From: Gnetum montanum
Taxonomy: Eukaryota > Streptophyta > Gnetopsida > Gnetales > Gnetaceae
Assembly: GCA_015680685.1 (NCBI GenBank)
Contig: MNCI01001919.1
Coordinates: 594,952 to 658,951 of the forward strand
Direction of reading: 5' to 3'
DNA length: 64,000 nt
In this document: in pieces, positions 1-11,491 of the stretch
How the letters are laid out: the number at the start of each line of letters is the position of its first letter
How positions within the stretch are numbered: position 1 is the first letter of the stretch
Position numbers and translations under genes: made by a program
Notes under the pieces: generated by a model
Seen by the model: only the letters and a program-made list of their open reading frames with translations
What the model was told of the DNA's origin: nothing
Database searches by the model: none

Positions 1-499
1 AAAAAAATAAAAAATAAACATAACTCATAGGACTATGACAAAGAGGCTGAAATGTTATCTTTAACAAGTAATCTTACAAGCAATCTTTCACAATGTCTTC
101 TTTTCCAATGCTCTTCCCCACCCCCTCACCCTTGGCCACCAAGACCCTTGAAGAATTTTTATAGGGTCTCAAAGGTAGTTAGATATTATAAAATATCTTG
201 GGTAACGTCTTTCCCAAGTAAGGAAGTTATAACTTATCCAACAAGTTAGGAAGTTATAACTTATACATGAAGTTAGGTGAAAATCATGCTAACATTGGCA
301 TGTGTCTTTACAAATATTTCTTTCATAAGAAGTCACAACCTATATAATAATTTTAGGAAATAAAGCCAAGATCTCTATCTTTGTTAATTCATTTAACCTT
401 AGTCCAAGATCAAGTTTCTCAAACACCATGATGGCCATTGCAATAAGCGCTCCATACAATTGTCATTTTATTTTTAGCCACCAAACCATATGAAATTGG
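1..499. other. AT-rich flank, no gene seen
   Basis: I see no coding signal, RNA gene or element terminus here. Short open frames contain no recognisable domain. It contains a short repeat of a motif around 'aggaagttataactta' near 221-262, which suggests local duplication. The stretch lies downstream, in transcriptional sense, of the minus-strand gene fragments that begin at about 515. Confidence 0.4.
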
Positions 500-514
500 A
501 ATTTTTATACATGT

Positions 515-868
515 TCAGGTTTCTTTTTGCTTTCCACAATGACAGCCACGTCCACAATCCTCCATAACTACCGTAGAAGAAATGGCATTCCATTGATTCA
601 GTTGTGCACCTGTCTCATTGTGTCTTCGTGTCTCTATAGCTGCACTTGATGGATTGGTAATGATGATAACGGACGCGTTGGCATCGAGTGCTTCTGTGTT
701 TGGTAATGTTGCCAAATCTTGAGACTAGCACAGGAGTTCCGCTCAGCATGGCTTCTATCATGGTGAAATCCAATCTCTGCGGCCGCATTGTTGGGTTCAG
801 AAATACATCCAAAGCGTTGAAGAATTTTCCTAGCTCTCTTTCACTCAACTAGCCAAGTACCTTCACTG
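515..868 (-). pseudogene. Fragment of a plant GT4-type glycosyltransferase
   Basis: Reading the minus strand from about 848 to 710, the translation contains the segment FFNALDVFLNPTMRPQ followed by DFTMIEAMLSGTPVL and SRFG. This resembles the nucleotide-sugar binding C-terminal half of GT4 (GT-B fold) glycosyltransferases, where a Pro-rich loop and an E-A-M-x-x-G-x-P-V element contact the donor. After the SRFG segment the frame is lost, and downstream frames (to about 515) continue without a clear domain. No N-terminal half is present. It directly follows a protease relic on the same strand with no intron-like structure between them, so it is a truncated, non-functional fragment. Family assignment rests on motif recognition only. 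Confidence 0.6.
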
Positions 869-892
869 TCGTAGTTCTTAAAACCCCTCTGC

Positions 893-1891
893 AATATGCA
901 GTCTAGTCGCAAACAGTTCTTAAAACCCTACTGCAGTATGTTCCCGATTATATTCAACCTTTTCGTGATTCCATCAAAGGCCAAGCAGAATGTGCCGGCA
1001 GTGTCCACACGCAAGTTGTTCAACAGAGGCGTGTATATAGCTGCTTGTGGTGCTACCGACAACCCAAATATGAGGGTGCTGGAGGTGCCCATGGGCATGC
1101 TCTAGTCCACCAAATAGTACAAGAATGTTTTCCAGAACTACATCTGGACCTACGATGGCAGTGACAGTGAGTCATGTTTGAGCCCCAGTAGTCCAGCAAC
1201 ATCCACGAAGAGGCCTTAGTTGATGTGACTGCAACCCAGCGCCACCTCTTGTCATTTCTGCAACCACTAACGTCGAGCTTATTGTAGAGAGCCATTGTGC
1301 ATGGGATGTGGTGGAAGGACAAGGATGCATCCAAGTCAAAGAAGGGATCCTTCTAATGGTAACAGTGCACATAGGACTTGCACTAGATCCATGCCAAGTC
1401 ACTGTCAGTGTCCATCACCATGAAGTTGTACCTAGGTGGCACACCCAAGCCGATTCGCGTAAAGTACTCATAGTTTCCATCTAACAGCCCCAAAATTATT
1501 GGGTTACTAAATTCATGGCCAGTCCCAAGTCGCTGTCACTGTTGTTTCCAATAGGTATAGGTGGCACCATCTGACTTCTTCATAGATGCAGCCTGCGTAC
1601 GCCACGTTAGTGCCTCCATGCGTGCTGCATTGTGGAGCAGCTACATATGTAGCCTATCCATGACACTCACGTTACTGAACACGTCCTGGTGTAGCAGTGT
1701 CAACTGAGTCCATCTTTTGAGTCGAGGTCTGAGTCTAAGTTCAGAAACTCCTTGGGCATTTTGGCTGCGGCCTTAGACGTAGCCCGCTGCAGAGCCCCTG
1801 CTACATCCAACGACTGCTCCACCGGTCCTTCAACAGTAACAATGGAAACGAGAATCAAGAAGCACAATAGTGACCACAGATGAGGCGCCAT
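893..1891 (-). pseudogene. Nepenthesin-like aspartic protease pseudogene
   Basis: The minus strand from 1891 encodes a start Met and a hydrophobic signal peptide (MAPHLWSLLCFLILVSIV), then a prodomain relic. At about 1480-1395 comes YFTRIGLGVPPRYNFMVMDT, and the first catalytic motif reads D-T-D-S-D where the pepsin family A1 has D-T-G-S, a Gly to Asp change expected to kill activity. Frame-shifted pieces further on keep family landmarks: DVSGC, GLFVDVAGLLGL near 1182-1216, GTFCLAF near 975-1005 and NIIGNI near 936-960. The segment that should hold the second catalytic D-S/T-G is missing between about 1075 and 1005. Several stops and frameshifts occur. Functional relatives are secreted or apoplastic plant proteases; this copy is dead. 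Confidence 0.8.
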
Positions 1892-2064
1892 TGCTTTGTG
1901 TGGGATGATCAGGCAGGAATGAATGAAGTTTATTAAATAAGGATGTTTGTTCCATGAAATGGCCAAAATGTGCCAACAGTTACATCTATCAATATGAGGA
2001 TCCAAAGGACTATTAACTAGTTATGTTACAGCTACAAGAGTTTAAGGCTTTTGCTTTGAATCCT

Positions 2065-5000
2065 ATGTGCATAGAAAATTAAATGCCTAGGAGATTACCT
2101 TACCCACAAAGAAATTATAGATATTCCTATGATCAATGGTACTATCCTAATGGGGCTTCTTAACAACCTCAAGACTACTGTCAACCACAATGGTAAAACC
2201 CATAGTCATGGGGAATGCTATCAATAAACTAGAAATGCCTCTATTGCTAGCTAGATCCTTATGGATATTATGTTTAACAACCTGTTTCTCCTAATGGTTC
2301 TACTTCCCATGCCTTAACTTATTACTACCACTCTCATGAATATCATCAACCCACAACATCTCCTATGGGATCACCATCCCATGTCTTTCATCATTTGTAA
2401 CATCCTTAATGCTCTCATACTTTCCTCCAACATATGTCATCATCAATAACGTATAAAGGATTAGCACAACCTTAATAGAAGATTTTTACTTTCACTATAA
2501 ACAAATAAGTAAATAAAAATGTTAGTAAATCTAAGCATAAGTCTTGAAAACTTCCTTTCTTTAGGATAGTTTCCACATAGGTGAATAAAACTATTAGACC
2601 TACTAGCTCATTAGAACTATCATAAGGACAATCTAGTGTAACCTCCTTCCTCACAAAGATGATGTCTCCTAATTTTATGCAAAAGCCAACAATGATTATC
2701 ACTCCAATCTAAAACATAAAAGATGAACCTAACATTGTGGAGAGACATTAAGTTCCATGCATAACTAGTAATGATAAAGGATGTAGTTGTGGGATGAAAG
2801 TTCAAAGTATTAACATGATCTCTATACCAACCTACAAAAAACTTGAGGAATGACTATGTACAAAACCAAGTCTACACAATAGCCACTAAACCAAAAGACA
2901 CCCAATGGCTCAAAATTGAGAATACCAAACTATTCAAAAGATGCATGGAAACATTGAACCCACTTATTAGTTCTAGTTGTAATAAAATGAACCATATAAA
3001 AAACTTAGAGAAAGGCATCTTACACTTTGACTATACAACAAAAGAAGATGTTACATATGAAGATCCAAGAACTAAAATAGAAAATGAGAAAGGAAATATA
3101 TATGAATCCTATAAAAAGAAAACACCTTGTAGTCTAGCTAAATATATGTTTCCAAATGATTAGAACCTAATTATTATCAACATTAAGTGTGCTAACAAGT
3201 GAGAACTTAAATAACTAAAGATGATAAATGGAAAAATTATGGTGTATAACCAAGGAAATATGTAGTCCATTTTCTAAATTCTCATCCATGCGTTTAGTCA
3301 TGGGGAAGATGCTACATCTTGAATCAAGAACTAAAAAGTACATTTTTACTTTTGTTTTACAATTTTTTATCAATTTACTATTTCTTTAAAATTTTCCAAT
3401 GCTTAATATGCTTTCCATTTAATATTATTTTTTTTCTTTATAATTTTCTCTTTTTTTGAGTTATTTCCTTTATATTTTATGAATGTCTACTCTGTTTTTG
3501 TTAATAACGATGTTTCCAGTCATGATACAAAAGTCAATGCTATGTGTTGGATCTTTGTATTATGCTATCAAGTCGATTGGATAATTAATTATGTAATGCA
3601 TTGAGACCATATCATCCATCCCTCTAGTTTTCTACATAAAATATCTTTAACTTCAATGTAATATGGTTCTTCTCACACTAAACTAAAATTAACTAATGAT
3701 CATTGTACATTTCAAAAAAGGTGAAAGATCAAGTAGAAATGGAAAAGGTTGTAACCTCAATGGGATTTTTTGAGTTCCCTATTTGACTTCCTTCTTGAGG
3801 CATATGACTCCTCATGGAATTTATCATCACTTCTACTATCAATCATAAAGGAAGTATATCCTTTTAAGATGTGGTTCCAAAATTTAAAGCACATGTCTCT
3901 AAAGACCTCTTAGGGTACAAGCATTGGTTATGGGGCTAGAAAAACATGTTATCCATGCTTGAAGGCACCCCTCTAACTAAGGCCCAAATTTTCTTCCTCA
4001 AGAATCTCTAAAACTACTTCCTTCTTCTTTTTTCCTCTCTTTTTTTAGTGATTCTTGTTCTATGATTATTGTGGACTCATGATGATAGAAAAGAAGGGGC
4101 ACATCAATGCAAGATTACTATTAATGATATAGACTTGGTTTAAAACTTGGAGAGATAGATATGATGATTATCATAATCATAATTAACATAACAATCTATT
4201 GTGTACATGACAAGGTACCTCATGTTCCAATCTCTATAACCCCTTCTCATCTCCTTATTCACCTCACCACTACATGTAATTATATACCTAATGGTTTTGT
4301 ACAGTATAGTGCAAGATCCCAACTACAGTCATTATGTGTTTTTTAGAACAAAGGTATGATCTACATTTAACTTCTAAAGGTGCTCATTGACATTTATGGA
4401 AGTGGTTATGTGAGAACATTATGGTAAGAGCCTACTTTGGGGAGGACCCACTTGCATGACTTTTATTGATCATGGCTCTAAACTAAAACATTACATCTTC
4501 TAGGACATCATGGAAAACTTCTCAAACTTTATGCATAATTTTGAAACTACTTCTCATCAATTATGATTATCTTTAATGCTTTTATATTAAAATTTTATTT
4601 AAATACAAAATTTATTGATTGGTTTTTTAATCATATATTTTTCAATATTCCAATGCATTTATAATATCTTGCAAACCATATCATTAATTTCATTTGTTCA
4701 ACAACTTGTGAGCTTATGGAGATAAGATCATTTATTGTGATGGCTAAGGATGTAATTTTTGAAATTTTTCTAATGCCTCATTTTCGAAAATTATGGTAAC
4801 TAATAGTAAAACTATTGAAAATGACTTGAACAACTTGATGATTTTAGTTACCTTAGAGCCTTGGATAATATTATTATGAAATCACATTACATCTAAATGC
4901 TAATTTTTTTAATAATTAAGGGAAAATTTATCAAAACTAATATTTATCTTTTGGTGATTTCAAATGATGCCAAAAAAAATGCCTAAGGTTGAAGATCTTT

Positions 5001-5434
5001 TATAAGGAAAGAAAAAAAAGGCTAAGAGGAGAGTAGACAAAGATATGTCCATGGATAAATAGTATAGCATTCAAGGATTAAAACTTAAGTATCACATGTT
5101 TGTTGGACCCATGGGAAGATGAGAAGAAATTTTAGTCCATCCTTCACAAATGCTCCTACATAAAAGATCAGCGGTAACATAACAATCAAGGTTGAAAAAA
5201 TGGCTACTACTACCAATAACAAGATGCATCTTTAGTGGATTTTTAAAGACCTCTACAATTTGTAAACTTTAATTTCTAGCCATTCTTTTTTTCATTTTAT
5301 AATACATCCACTCAAAAAAAAATTTGTAATGTGGCACTTTAGTTTTGTGATTATAGATAAACCATAATTTTGTAATGGAACTTCATCCATTTATATATAA
5401 CTTGAGAATGAGTTTTTATTTAATTGTGACGGTA
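2065..5434 (+). mobile_element. Athila-like element A0, internal remnant with pol deleted
   Basis: The segment 2080-2440 matches the Tyr/Gln/Pro-rich gag-PR linker of A1 (about 14960-15400) and A3 (about 52860-53330); all three share the LPYP(Q) segment and repeated YY/QQ runs. From about 3300 onward it instead matches the A1 region after pol (A1 19270-21410), including the shared 'aagcattggttatgggg' near 3918 and 'acccacttgcat' near 4448. A large internal deletion has therefore removed protease, RT, RNaseH and integrase. At 4970 a degenerate start of the extra A1 ORF can be seen. The final bases before the LTR repeat the A1 PPT context ('gtttttattt' then a G-containing tract). It is a dead fragment; the 5' end is not defined. 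Confidence 0.7.
2843..3163 (+). other. Unrecognised open frame inside A0
   Basis: An open frame of 106 codons, rich in Lys, Asn and Thr, with no motif I recognise. It lies between the gag-linker relic and the post-pol region of A0, so it is either leftover element sequence or a small foreign insertion. No promoter or splice signals were found, and composition equals the surroundings. Most likely it is not a gene. Confidence 0.15.
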
Positions 5435-6470
5435 TGATCAGACCTAATATGTTAGGTAGCTAAGTCTTGAGGACATGATGAAGCATTATTTTGTCAAGTG
5501 TATCACTCAGTTGAGATATCATAGATGCTATATTTTAGATCCTACATTGTAGACACTACATTGCATCTACATTGTAGCATCCTCATTGATGTCTTTGATT
5601 TTCTACTACATCATAGATGATACATCACATTTGTTATATTATAGATGCAATATTGCATCTACTATAGCTTACCTACATTGATGCATGCTTGTCAATGCAT
5701 CCCCATCAATGCAACCAAATGGATTAATTCATCCTTGTCGGCTTAATGCCTATATTTGCCTATAAATATGTAAGAACCCACCACATATTTAGCACCATTT
5801 AGTCATTATTGTAACTTAAATTTTGTAGCTTTATTCTATAATCTTAGAAAATAGTTAGTGAGTGCCTAAATCATAGGTTTGAGTCAATTGTATGACATCT
5901 TATTTGAGTGGCATTGTACCTAGACACATTCTATGAATGACAATAAAATTGATGTTTATTCATATTCATTGTAGTACTTTGACTTAGAATATATTTACAT
6001 TCAATGAAATTTACTTTCTATATACTTAGTTAATGTTTACACTTTCATTCACATTAATTAATTGGTGGAATAAGTATAACCAATTTTGAGTGTAAACACA
6101 TATTCACTTAGTAAACCCAACATTGTTATTTCTTTGTTCACCAAGTAGCATAATACTTGGTAATCCTAGTAATGGGTATGTGAGTTTAGGATGTGTATGG
6201 CAAGCTGGGAATGAACACTGATCATCCTTATGATAGTCTAGGACTTAATTTTATTTTTAATTATATTAAATAATTAATTTTTATGTTCTTTATTAATTTA
6301 GTTTAAGGTATCAATAACATCATAATCATATCTCTCACTTTGGACTAAACCATATATCATAAAGCTACCACTAGTCCAAGTGGAAAGATAGTGACCTACG
6401 ATCAATACTTAATGATCTAGATACCACACCAGTCCTATCCATACAATTCAAACAGATCATGCATATATAA
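5435..6470 (+). repeat. A0 3' LTR, left part (interrupted)
   Basis: The LTR begins with TGATCAGACC just after a tract equivalent to the A1 PPT. It holds a TATA box (TATAAATAT at 5761-5769) and the family-typical 'acttggtaatcctagtaatg' block near 6151. Element B1 interrupts it at 6471, and the last bases of the LTR resume at 10285. It resembles the LTRs of A1, A2 and A3 but is strongly diverged. Confidence 0.7.
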
Positions 6471-7450
6471 TGTAGGGACACCTCTTTTGATCCCCTTGTT
6501 CTATGCTACGTGCTATGTGTCTTCTTGTGTTGATTTTGTTAAAGATGATTCTTGGATATTTTGGCATGTTTCAAGATGTCTTGTGCTCATTTTGATGAGT
6601 CAAAGGGGGTTCCACGATCTATGGAAACTTGTTTGAAGGAATCCGAAGGTTCCATGTACCAAAACAAGCATTTTTGTATTTGGCACCTACAAGTGAGATG
6701 TCTCATCAAAAATTGGAACATCCCAACTGAGACATCTCGCCAAAATTTGGGATGTTTCAAGACAAGATGTAAAGAGCTTGGCTTTTGTAAGAGACATCTT
6801 GGCAAAGCTAGAGATGACCTAGACAAATGAGGAAAATTCCAAAAATGTCCATTCCAATTTAGGAAATAGCCAAAGTAAGATGGAAATAGTTGGTGAGAAG
6901 GTGAGAAGACTTGGGAAATATTTAAAAAACCTCAAGTTAAGTTAGGAAAAAATTTCTAGGGTTCTTATCTTCCAGTTGGTTATAAATATTGATGTAATTT
7001 ATCATTGTTGGGGTAGAAGTGCCGAAGTTCCAAATTGCCAAAGGCCAAAGACCAAAGACCAAAACCTATATCAAGAACAAGATAGAGAGTTTTTGAAGAA
7101 AAATAACTTGTGCAAGAAGAGAGATTATGCAAGGAAATTGAATGAGAGGCAAGGGAGATCACTTGAGAAAGGTTGAGGAAATCTCTTATAAGTATACTAT
7201 CTTGAGCTTGGGCTCCATTGTGAGCTATTGAGGATTGAGAGGGAATATGTATGACCTCTAAGATCATTGGCAGAGTTGTGATTCGAGTTGTGCTTCTCAT
7301 CTTGATGTATGTTTTATGTATTTTGATAATTTTCTTAATATAAGAAGATTTTTTCTCTATTTTATTATGTTGTTCTTATTTTCCAAGCTAGATCTACTTG
7401 AAAGTTGTGAATTGAATCTTATTGGGATCTATTGAGGTGCAACCCCTACA
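6471..7450 (+). repeat. B1 5' LTR
   Basis: The LTR starts TGTAGGGACACCTC and ends AACCCCTACA. A TATA box (TATAAATATT) lies at 6981-6990. U3 carries several 'gacatctc/gagatgtct' motifs. Pairwise resemblance to 9263-10284 is clear along the whole length, with many substitutions, so the insertion is old. Confidence 0.8.
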
Positions 7451-7456
7451 CTAGAT

Positions 7457-7468
7457 TTGTATTAGAGT
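7457..7468 (+). promoter_or_regulatory. B1 primer binding site, tRNA-Met type, decayed
   Basis: TTGTATTAGAGT matches the common plant Met-tRNA primer site TGGTATCAGAGC with three changes, two of them C to T. It lies 6 bases downstream of the LTR end. Confidence 0.6.
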
Positions 7469-9245
7469 CAAGGTTTGAAGGTTTCCATAATTCTATGTTG
7501 AATATTGGTGTTTTCTTTGAATGAAAGGAACAGTTTTGTGGATATTTATGCATTTTCTTTTGGATATCATTCTTGTTGCTTTAGGTATAGCTCCTAAGAA
7601 GAAGCCAAATCAAGAGCTTAGACAAGAGCTTCAAGAGTTCAAGGACACCTTTAAATATTTTGTCGTTGAAATTCAATAAGTTCCTTCCAAAGTGAAGGTC
7701 CACAAGCATCAATATTTTGCAAAAACTTCAATAAGAAATATGGAGAAATTCAAGACTAATATGAAAAATGTTTTAAGGAGAATTATCAGAATATCTTCTA
7801 GCCATCAAGAAGGAAAGAAAGATGAAAGATCTAGTGAAGTGAAATTAATGAGAAAATAAATTTTCAAGTATCTCTTATTAAGCAAGGGAGTGCTCAATAC
7901 TCAAGGATTTCAAGAAAGGAAACCAAGAGTTGCATCAAGGGGACTAAGAGATCTTCCTAGTCCAAGATGGTATATTCTATTGATCAAGAAGAGTTCCTAC
8001 TTCATAAGTCACGGGAGGTGAAGGATCAAACTCAAAAGAGTGGTAAAGATCAAGTGACTTCTTCAAGAAGGATCAAGGGTAACACTAGAATGTATGATAC
8101 TCATTCTTTTTGCAATTGTTCTATACGTTGTGGCAAGGAAAAGGAGATTCTAAGCCAAGTAGAAGCTATCTCATGAAAGAAAGATGAGTCTTCTAGCCAA
8201 GGTATGTGGAAGAATGATTGCATTGATGATGTTTTTGATGAATCTAATGTTAATGCGATGGAGGAGAGTTTACCTTTGTAGTTGGAACCTTCAAGTAGGA
8301 TGAAGTGCTTGTTGATGATTCCTTTGAAGAGGAGAAGCCATTGGAATTAGGAACTCCTATTTGGGATTGTGAGTCTTCAAGGTTTGATGAGATTGGACAA
8401 TCATATGTTAAAGATCAAGTTGAACTAAAGGTGGATGGAAGAAGTCATGAAAAGGAAGGATGTGCTTTACCTTGTTAATAATAGTAATGTCTCTCATGTT
8501 GAAGCTAGTATGATGAATTCTAGTTTTTCACTTTAGCTTGGTAGTGATTTGATCCATTATGATGATGATCATCATGATCATTATGGTGATTGTAATGAGA
8601 ATGAGAGTTAGGTTGTGGCTTTTGATAGCATTGTTAGTAAGAGAAAAACTAATAATAGTAATTTTTTTGATAATGATGGCTATTTGGATAGCCATTGTAA
8701 GAAGGTCATTATTGATGTGAGTGAAGACATTGATAATGATATGATTTTCTAGAATTTGGAAATGCTTACTATTAATTCTAGCAATCATAAATTTGTAAAT
8801 TATGTTGATGGATTTAATTATCTTGGCTGTAAAATGGATGAGCAACATGAAGGAAATCTACATGGTGGTGCTAACGATGAAAGGAAGCTAACTAGTAGAC
8901 TTCCAAATACCAAGAGGAAGACGGTGAAGAAGAGAAAAAAGAAGCAAAGAAAGGATGTTGGATTAAGAAAGCCTAATCCTTTTTCTTTTTCTTTTTCTTT
9001 ATTTATTACAAGTTTAAGGCATCATGGGGATGCAAGGAAAGCATTACAAGGAGATGATGAGATGAAGGAAGCCTAGTGGAGCATGAGGACAAGCCTCCAT
9101 GAGCATAGGAAGCTTAAAACCAAAACTTCCAATGATATTCATTCTAATTTTTGTAATTCACTGAGTCATGATTATTGTGATGGCCTCGAGTCATGGGGGC
9201 ATGGTGCCTTCTAGCTTGTGAAAGATCATGAAGCATGATATTTTT
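7469..9245 (+). pseudogene. B1 internal region, decayed hydrophilic coding sequence
   Basis: The stretch shows broken frames of a highly charged protein. Near 7594-7660 comes a Lys/Gln/Glu-rich segment (PKKKPNQELRQELQEF); near 8290-8460 an acidic segment containing LVDDSFEEEKPLELGTP. A GAT/CAT-rich patch at 8555-8590 gives a His/Asp run. No zinc knuckle, D-S/T-G, YxDD or integrase motifs were found, so its role, perhaps a gag remnant, cannot be shown. Frames are broken by stops around 7676, 7857 and 8280. Confidence 0.4.
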
Positions 9246-9258
9246 AAGGGTGGGAGAG
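9246..9258 (+). promoter_or_regulatory. B1 polypurine tract
   Basis: AAGGGTGGGAGAG lies 4 bases before the 3' LTR start. In LTR elements this tract primes plus-strand DNA synthesis. Confidence 0.65.
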
Positions 9259-9262
9259 TTAG

Positions 9263-10284
9263 TGTAGGGACATCTCTTATGATCCCCTTATTCTACCCTA
9301 CATGCTATGTGTCCTCTTATGTTGAGTTTATTGAGGATGATTCTTGGATGTTTTGGCATGTTTCTAGGTGCTTTGGGCTCATTTTAATGAGTTTAAGGGG
9401 TTCCAGGGTCTATATGAACTTCTATGAATACATCTAAAGTTTCTAGGCACCAAAACAAGCATTTTTGTGTTTGGCACCTGCAAGTGGGACATCCCAACTG
9501 AGACATCCCACTAGAATTTGGGACATCCCAACTGAGACATCCCACTAGAATTTGGGACATCTTTGAACTAGATAAAACATCGCAAAAACATAGCAATCAT
9601 CCCAACTAAGAGCTAGGTTTTTGTAAGAGACACCCCAACAAAGCCAAAGATGACCTAGAAAATGGGGAAACTTCCAAAAACATCCATTCCAATTCGAGAA
9701 ATAATTAAAGAAAGATGAAAAAAGCTAAGGAAAAGGTGATAACACTTGGGAAACATCTAAAGAACATCAAGTTAAGTTAATGAAATATTTCTAGGGTTCT
9801 TATCTCCTTGTTGCTTATAAATATTGATGATATTCATCATTGTTGATGTGGATGTGCCAAAGTACTGAAGTGCCAAATGCTAAAGGCCAAAGGCCAAAAA
9901 TCCATATCAAGAGTAAGATAGAGAGTTCTTGAGGGAGAAGAGCTTATGCAAGAAGAATGCTTATGCAAGGAAATTGAGTGAGAGGAAAGGAAGAGTGCTT
10001 GAGAGATGTTGATGGAATCTCTTATAAGTATCTTATCTTGAGCTTAGGCTTCATTATGAGCTATTAAGAATTGAGAGATGATAAGTATAACCTTTAAGAT
10101 CCTTTGGAGAGTTGTTAGTTGAGCTAGGATCGTTATCTTAATGTATTTTCTATGTATTTTAATAATTTTCTTAATATCAGAAATATGTCTCTATTTTATT
10201 ATGTTATTCTTATTTTCTAATATAGATCTGCTTGGAAATTATGGATTGGATCCTATTGAAATATATTAAGGTGCAATCCCTGCA
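9263..10284 (+). repeat. B1 3' LTR
   Basis: Starts TGTAGGGACATC and ends AATCCCTGCA; TATA-like box at 9816-9825. It contains a perfect 34 bp tandem duplication (9486-9519 and 9520-9553) not present in the same form in the 5' LTR, which accounts for part of its greater length (1022 versus 980). Confidence 0.8.
9486..9553 (+). repeat. 34 bp tandem duplication in B1 3' LTR
   Basis: Two identical 34 bp units beginning GGGACATCCCAACTGAGACA, followed by the first bases of a third. Each unit carries two 'gacatccc' motifs. Confidence 0.9.
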
Positions 10285-10340
10285 CCAGTACATGCTTGTG
10301 ATTCATATGATTAGGCATAGGGGATACTTGTTACTCATCA
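10285..10340 (+). repeat. A0 3' LTR, right part
   Basis: Sequence resuming after B1 reads through 'ttgtgattcatatgattagg' and ends in 'ttactcatca', matching the ends of the A1 LTRs ('ctactcatca') and the A2 and A3 LTRs. This shows that B1 inserted into an existing Athila-like LTR. A target duplication for B1 could not be recognised with confidence. Confidence 0.65.
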
Positions 10341-10407
10341 ATGTTTCATCTAATTTTTTAGTAATGAAACTTGTGAATAATTTATTCTTTGAAATTCTCT
10401 ACATCAT

Positions 10408-10935
10408 GTCTTAACCCTATAATGGCACTGCACTAGCAAGGTACCATTTGACATTACTCTTGAATCCAAAACTAGCTAGACATCCTAGAGAAAACCTAAG
10501 ATGGACTATGCCTTAACATTCACAAAACTTGCATATACAACATAATCACATAACTCTCATTATTCTATTGGTTAGGAGCATATCAAGTATGCTACATGAA
10601 ATCATATATACAACATGAAGAACACATCACACATGCACAGGCACACACACATGATGACAATAAGCATACACAACCATAAGAGACACCATTCTTCTATATG
10701 AGGTAATACATATTCATACTCTAACACATCTAGCCCTAATTCCTACTCTAAAAGAAAAGGGTAGTGGCCTAAATATCAAAGTTGAAGTTTCTTTGTAAGC
10801 CTACATATCCCTATGATATAGTACATAAAGAATCAAGGCCAATGTAATTTTTTAGTAATGGTTGTGATAGCATTAAATCCATGATGATCTTCACACTTAT
10901 CTAGCCTCCATTTTGGAGGGAAATAGCCTTGAATC
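10408..10935 (+). repeat. Direct repeat, copy 1
   Basis: About 0.5 kb resembling 11492-11995 in the same orientation. Shared landmarks are 'aagtaccattt', 'acaccacacacaca'-like CA-rich DNA, 'ctctaacacatct' and 'tatccctatgat'. I found no primer site or PPT between the copies, so I cannot call them LTRs. The 556 bases between them hold no recognisable gene. Confidence 0.75.
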
Positions 10936-11491
10936 TACTAAGACATGTTTTCCTATACTCTTCCCCACTTGAAATAAGAGAAGTACTTATAGCTTAATTC
11001 TTTTTCCATATGCTCCTTCAAGCATGGAGAGTATAATGGATATTGAGGATATCAAACAACTCAATCTTCATTTGACAATTATAGACAAGAAGGTTTAATG
11101 ACCAAGGTAATTCATCATAAAGCATAACTACTAAACTTAACTTGACATTCAAATAAGGCTTAGAGATGCTCACACAACCTACGTTAATGAAGAAAGGACT
11201 TGCCCTTTTTCATGCCTTTCTACTTGGAGTGAGACTTGATTAAAATATGAACCATCTTTCTACACTTGTAGTAATATAGAGGTGTAGTATATTGGAGACA
11301 CGTATTCCTCCATCTCAATCCTTAGCTTTGTACTCGAAGACATAATTCAAATTCTATGCTTCCTGCTCAAAGATGCAATCATAATCCTATGCTTCCTACT
11401 TATAGACATAGTCATGAATAATGAATCATGATAATAAATTACATACCCAAAATTACCATCAACATTGAAATACAATCCACTACTCTAATAT

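Larger units (their letters stand above)
6471..10284 (+). mobile_element. LTR element B1 without recognisable pol
   Basis: The element is 3.8 kb with two related LTRs (6471-7450 and 9263-10284), a Met-tRNA type primer site directly after the 5' LTR, and a purine tract directly before the 3' LTR. LTR termini are TGTAGGG and CCCTACA (3' copy CCCTGCA), a 7 bp terminal inverted repeat. The internal region is only about 1.8 kb, and I find no RT, integrase or protease motif. This is the layout of a non-autonomous LTR element (LARD-like). Related LTRs occur at 43120-43966 and from 63314 to the window end. Confidence 0.75.

Noticed and set aside
8528-8848. Ile/Met/His-rich open frame on the minus strand
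   Set aside because: It arises from GAT/ATT-rich repetitive bases opposite the B1 internal coding relic; no domain.
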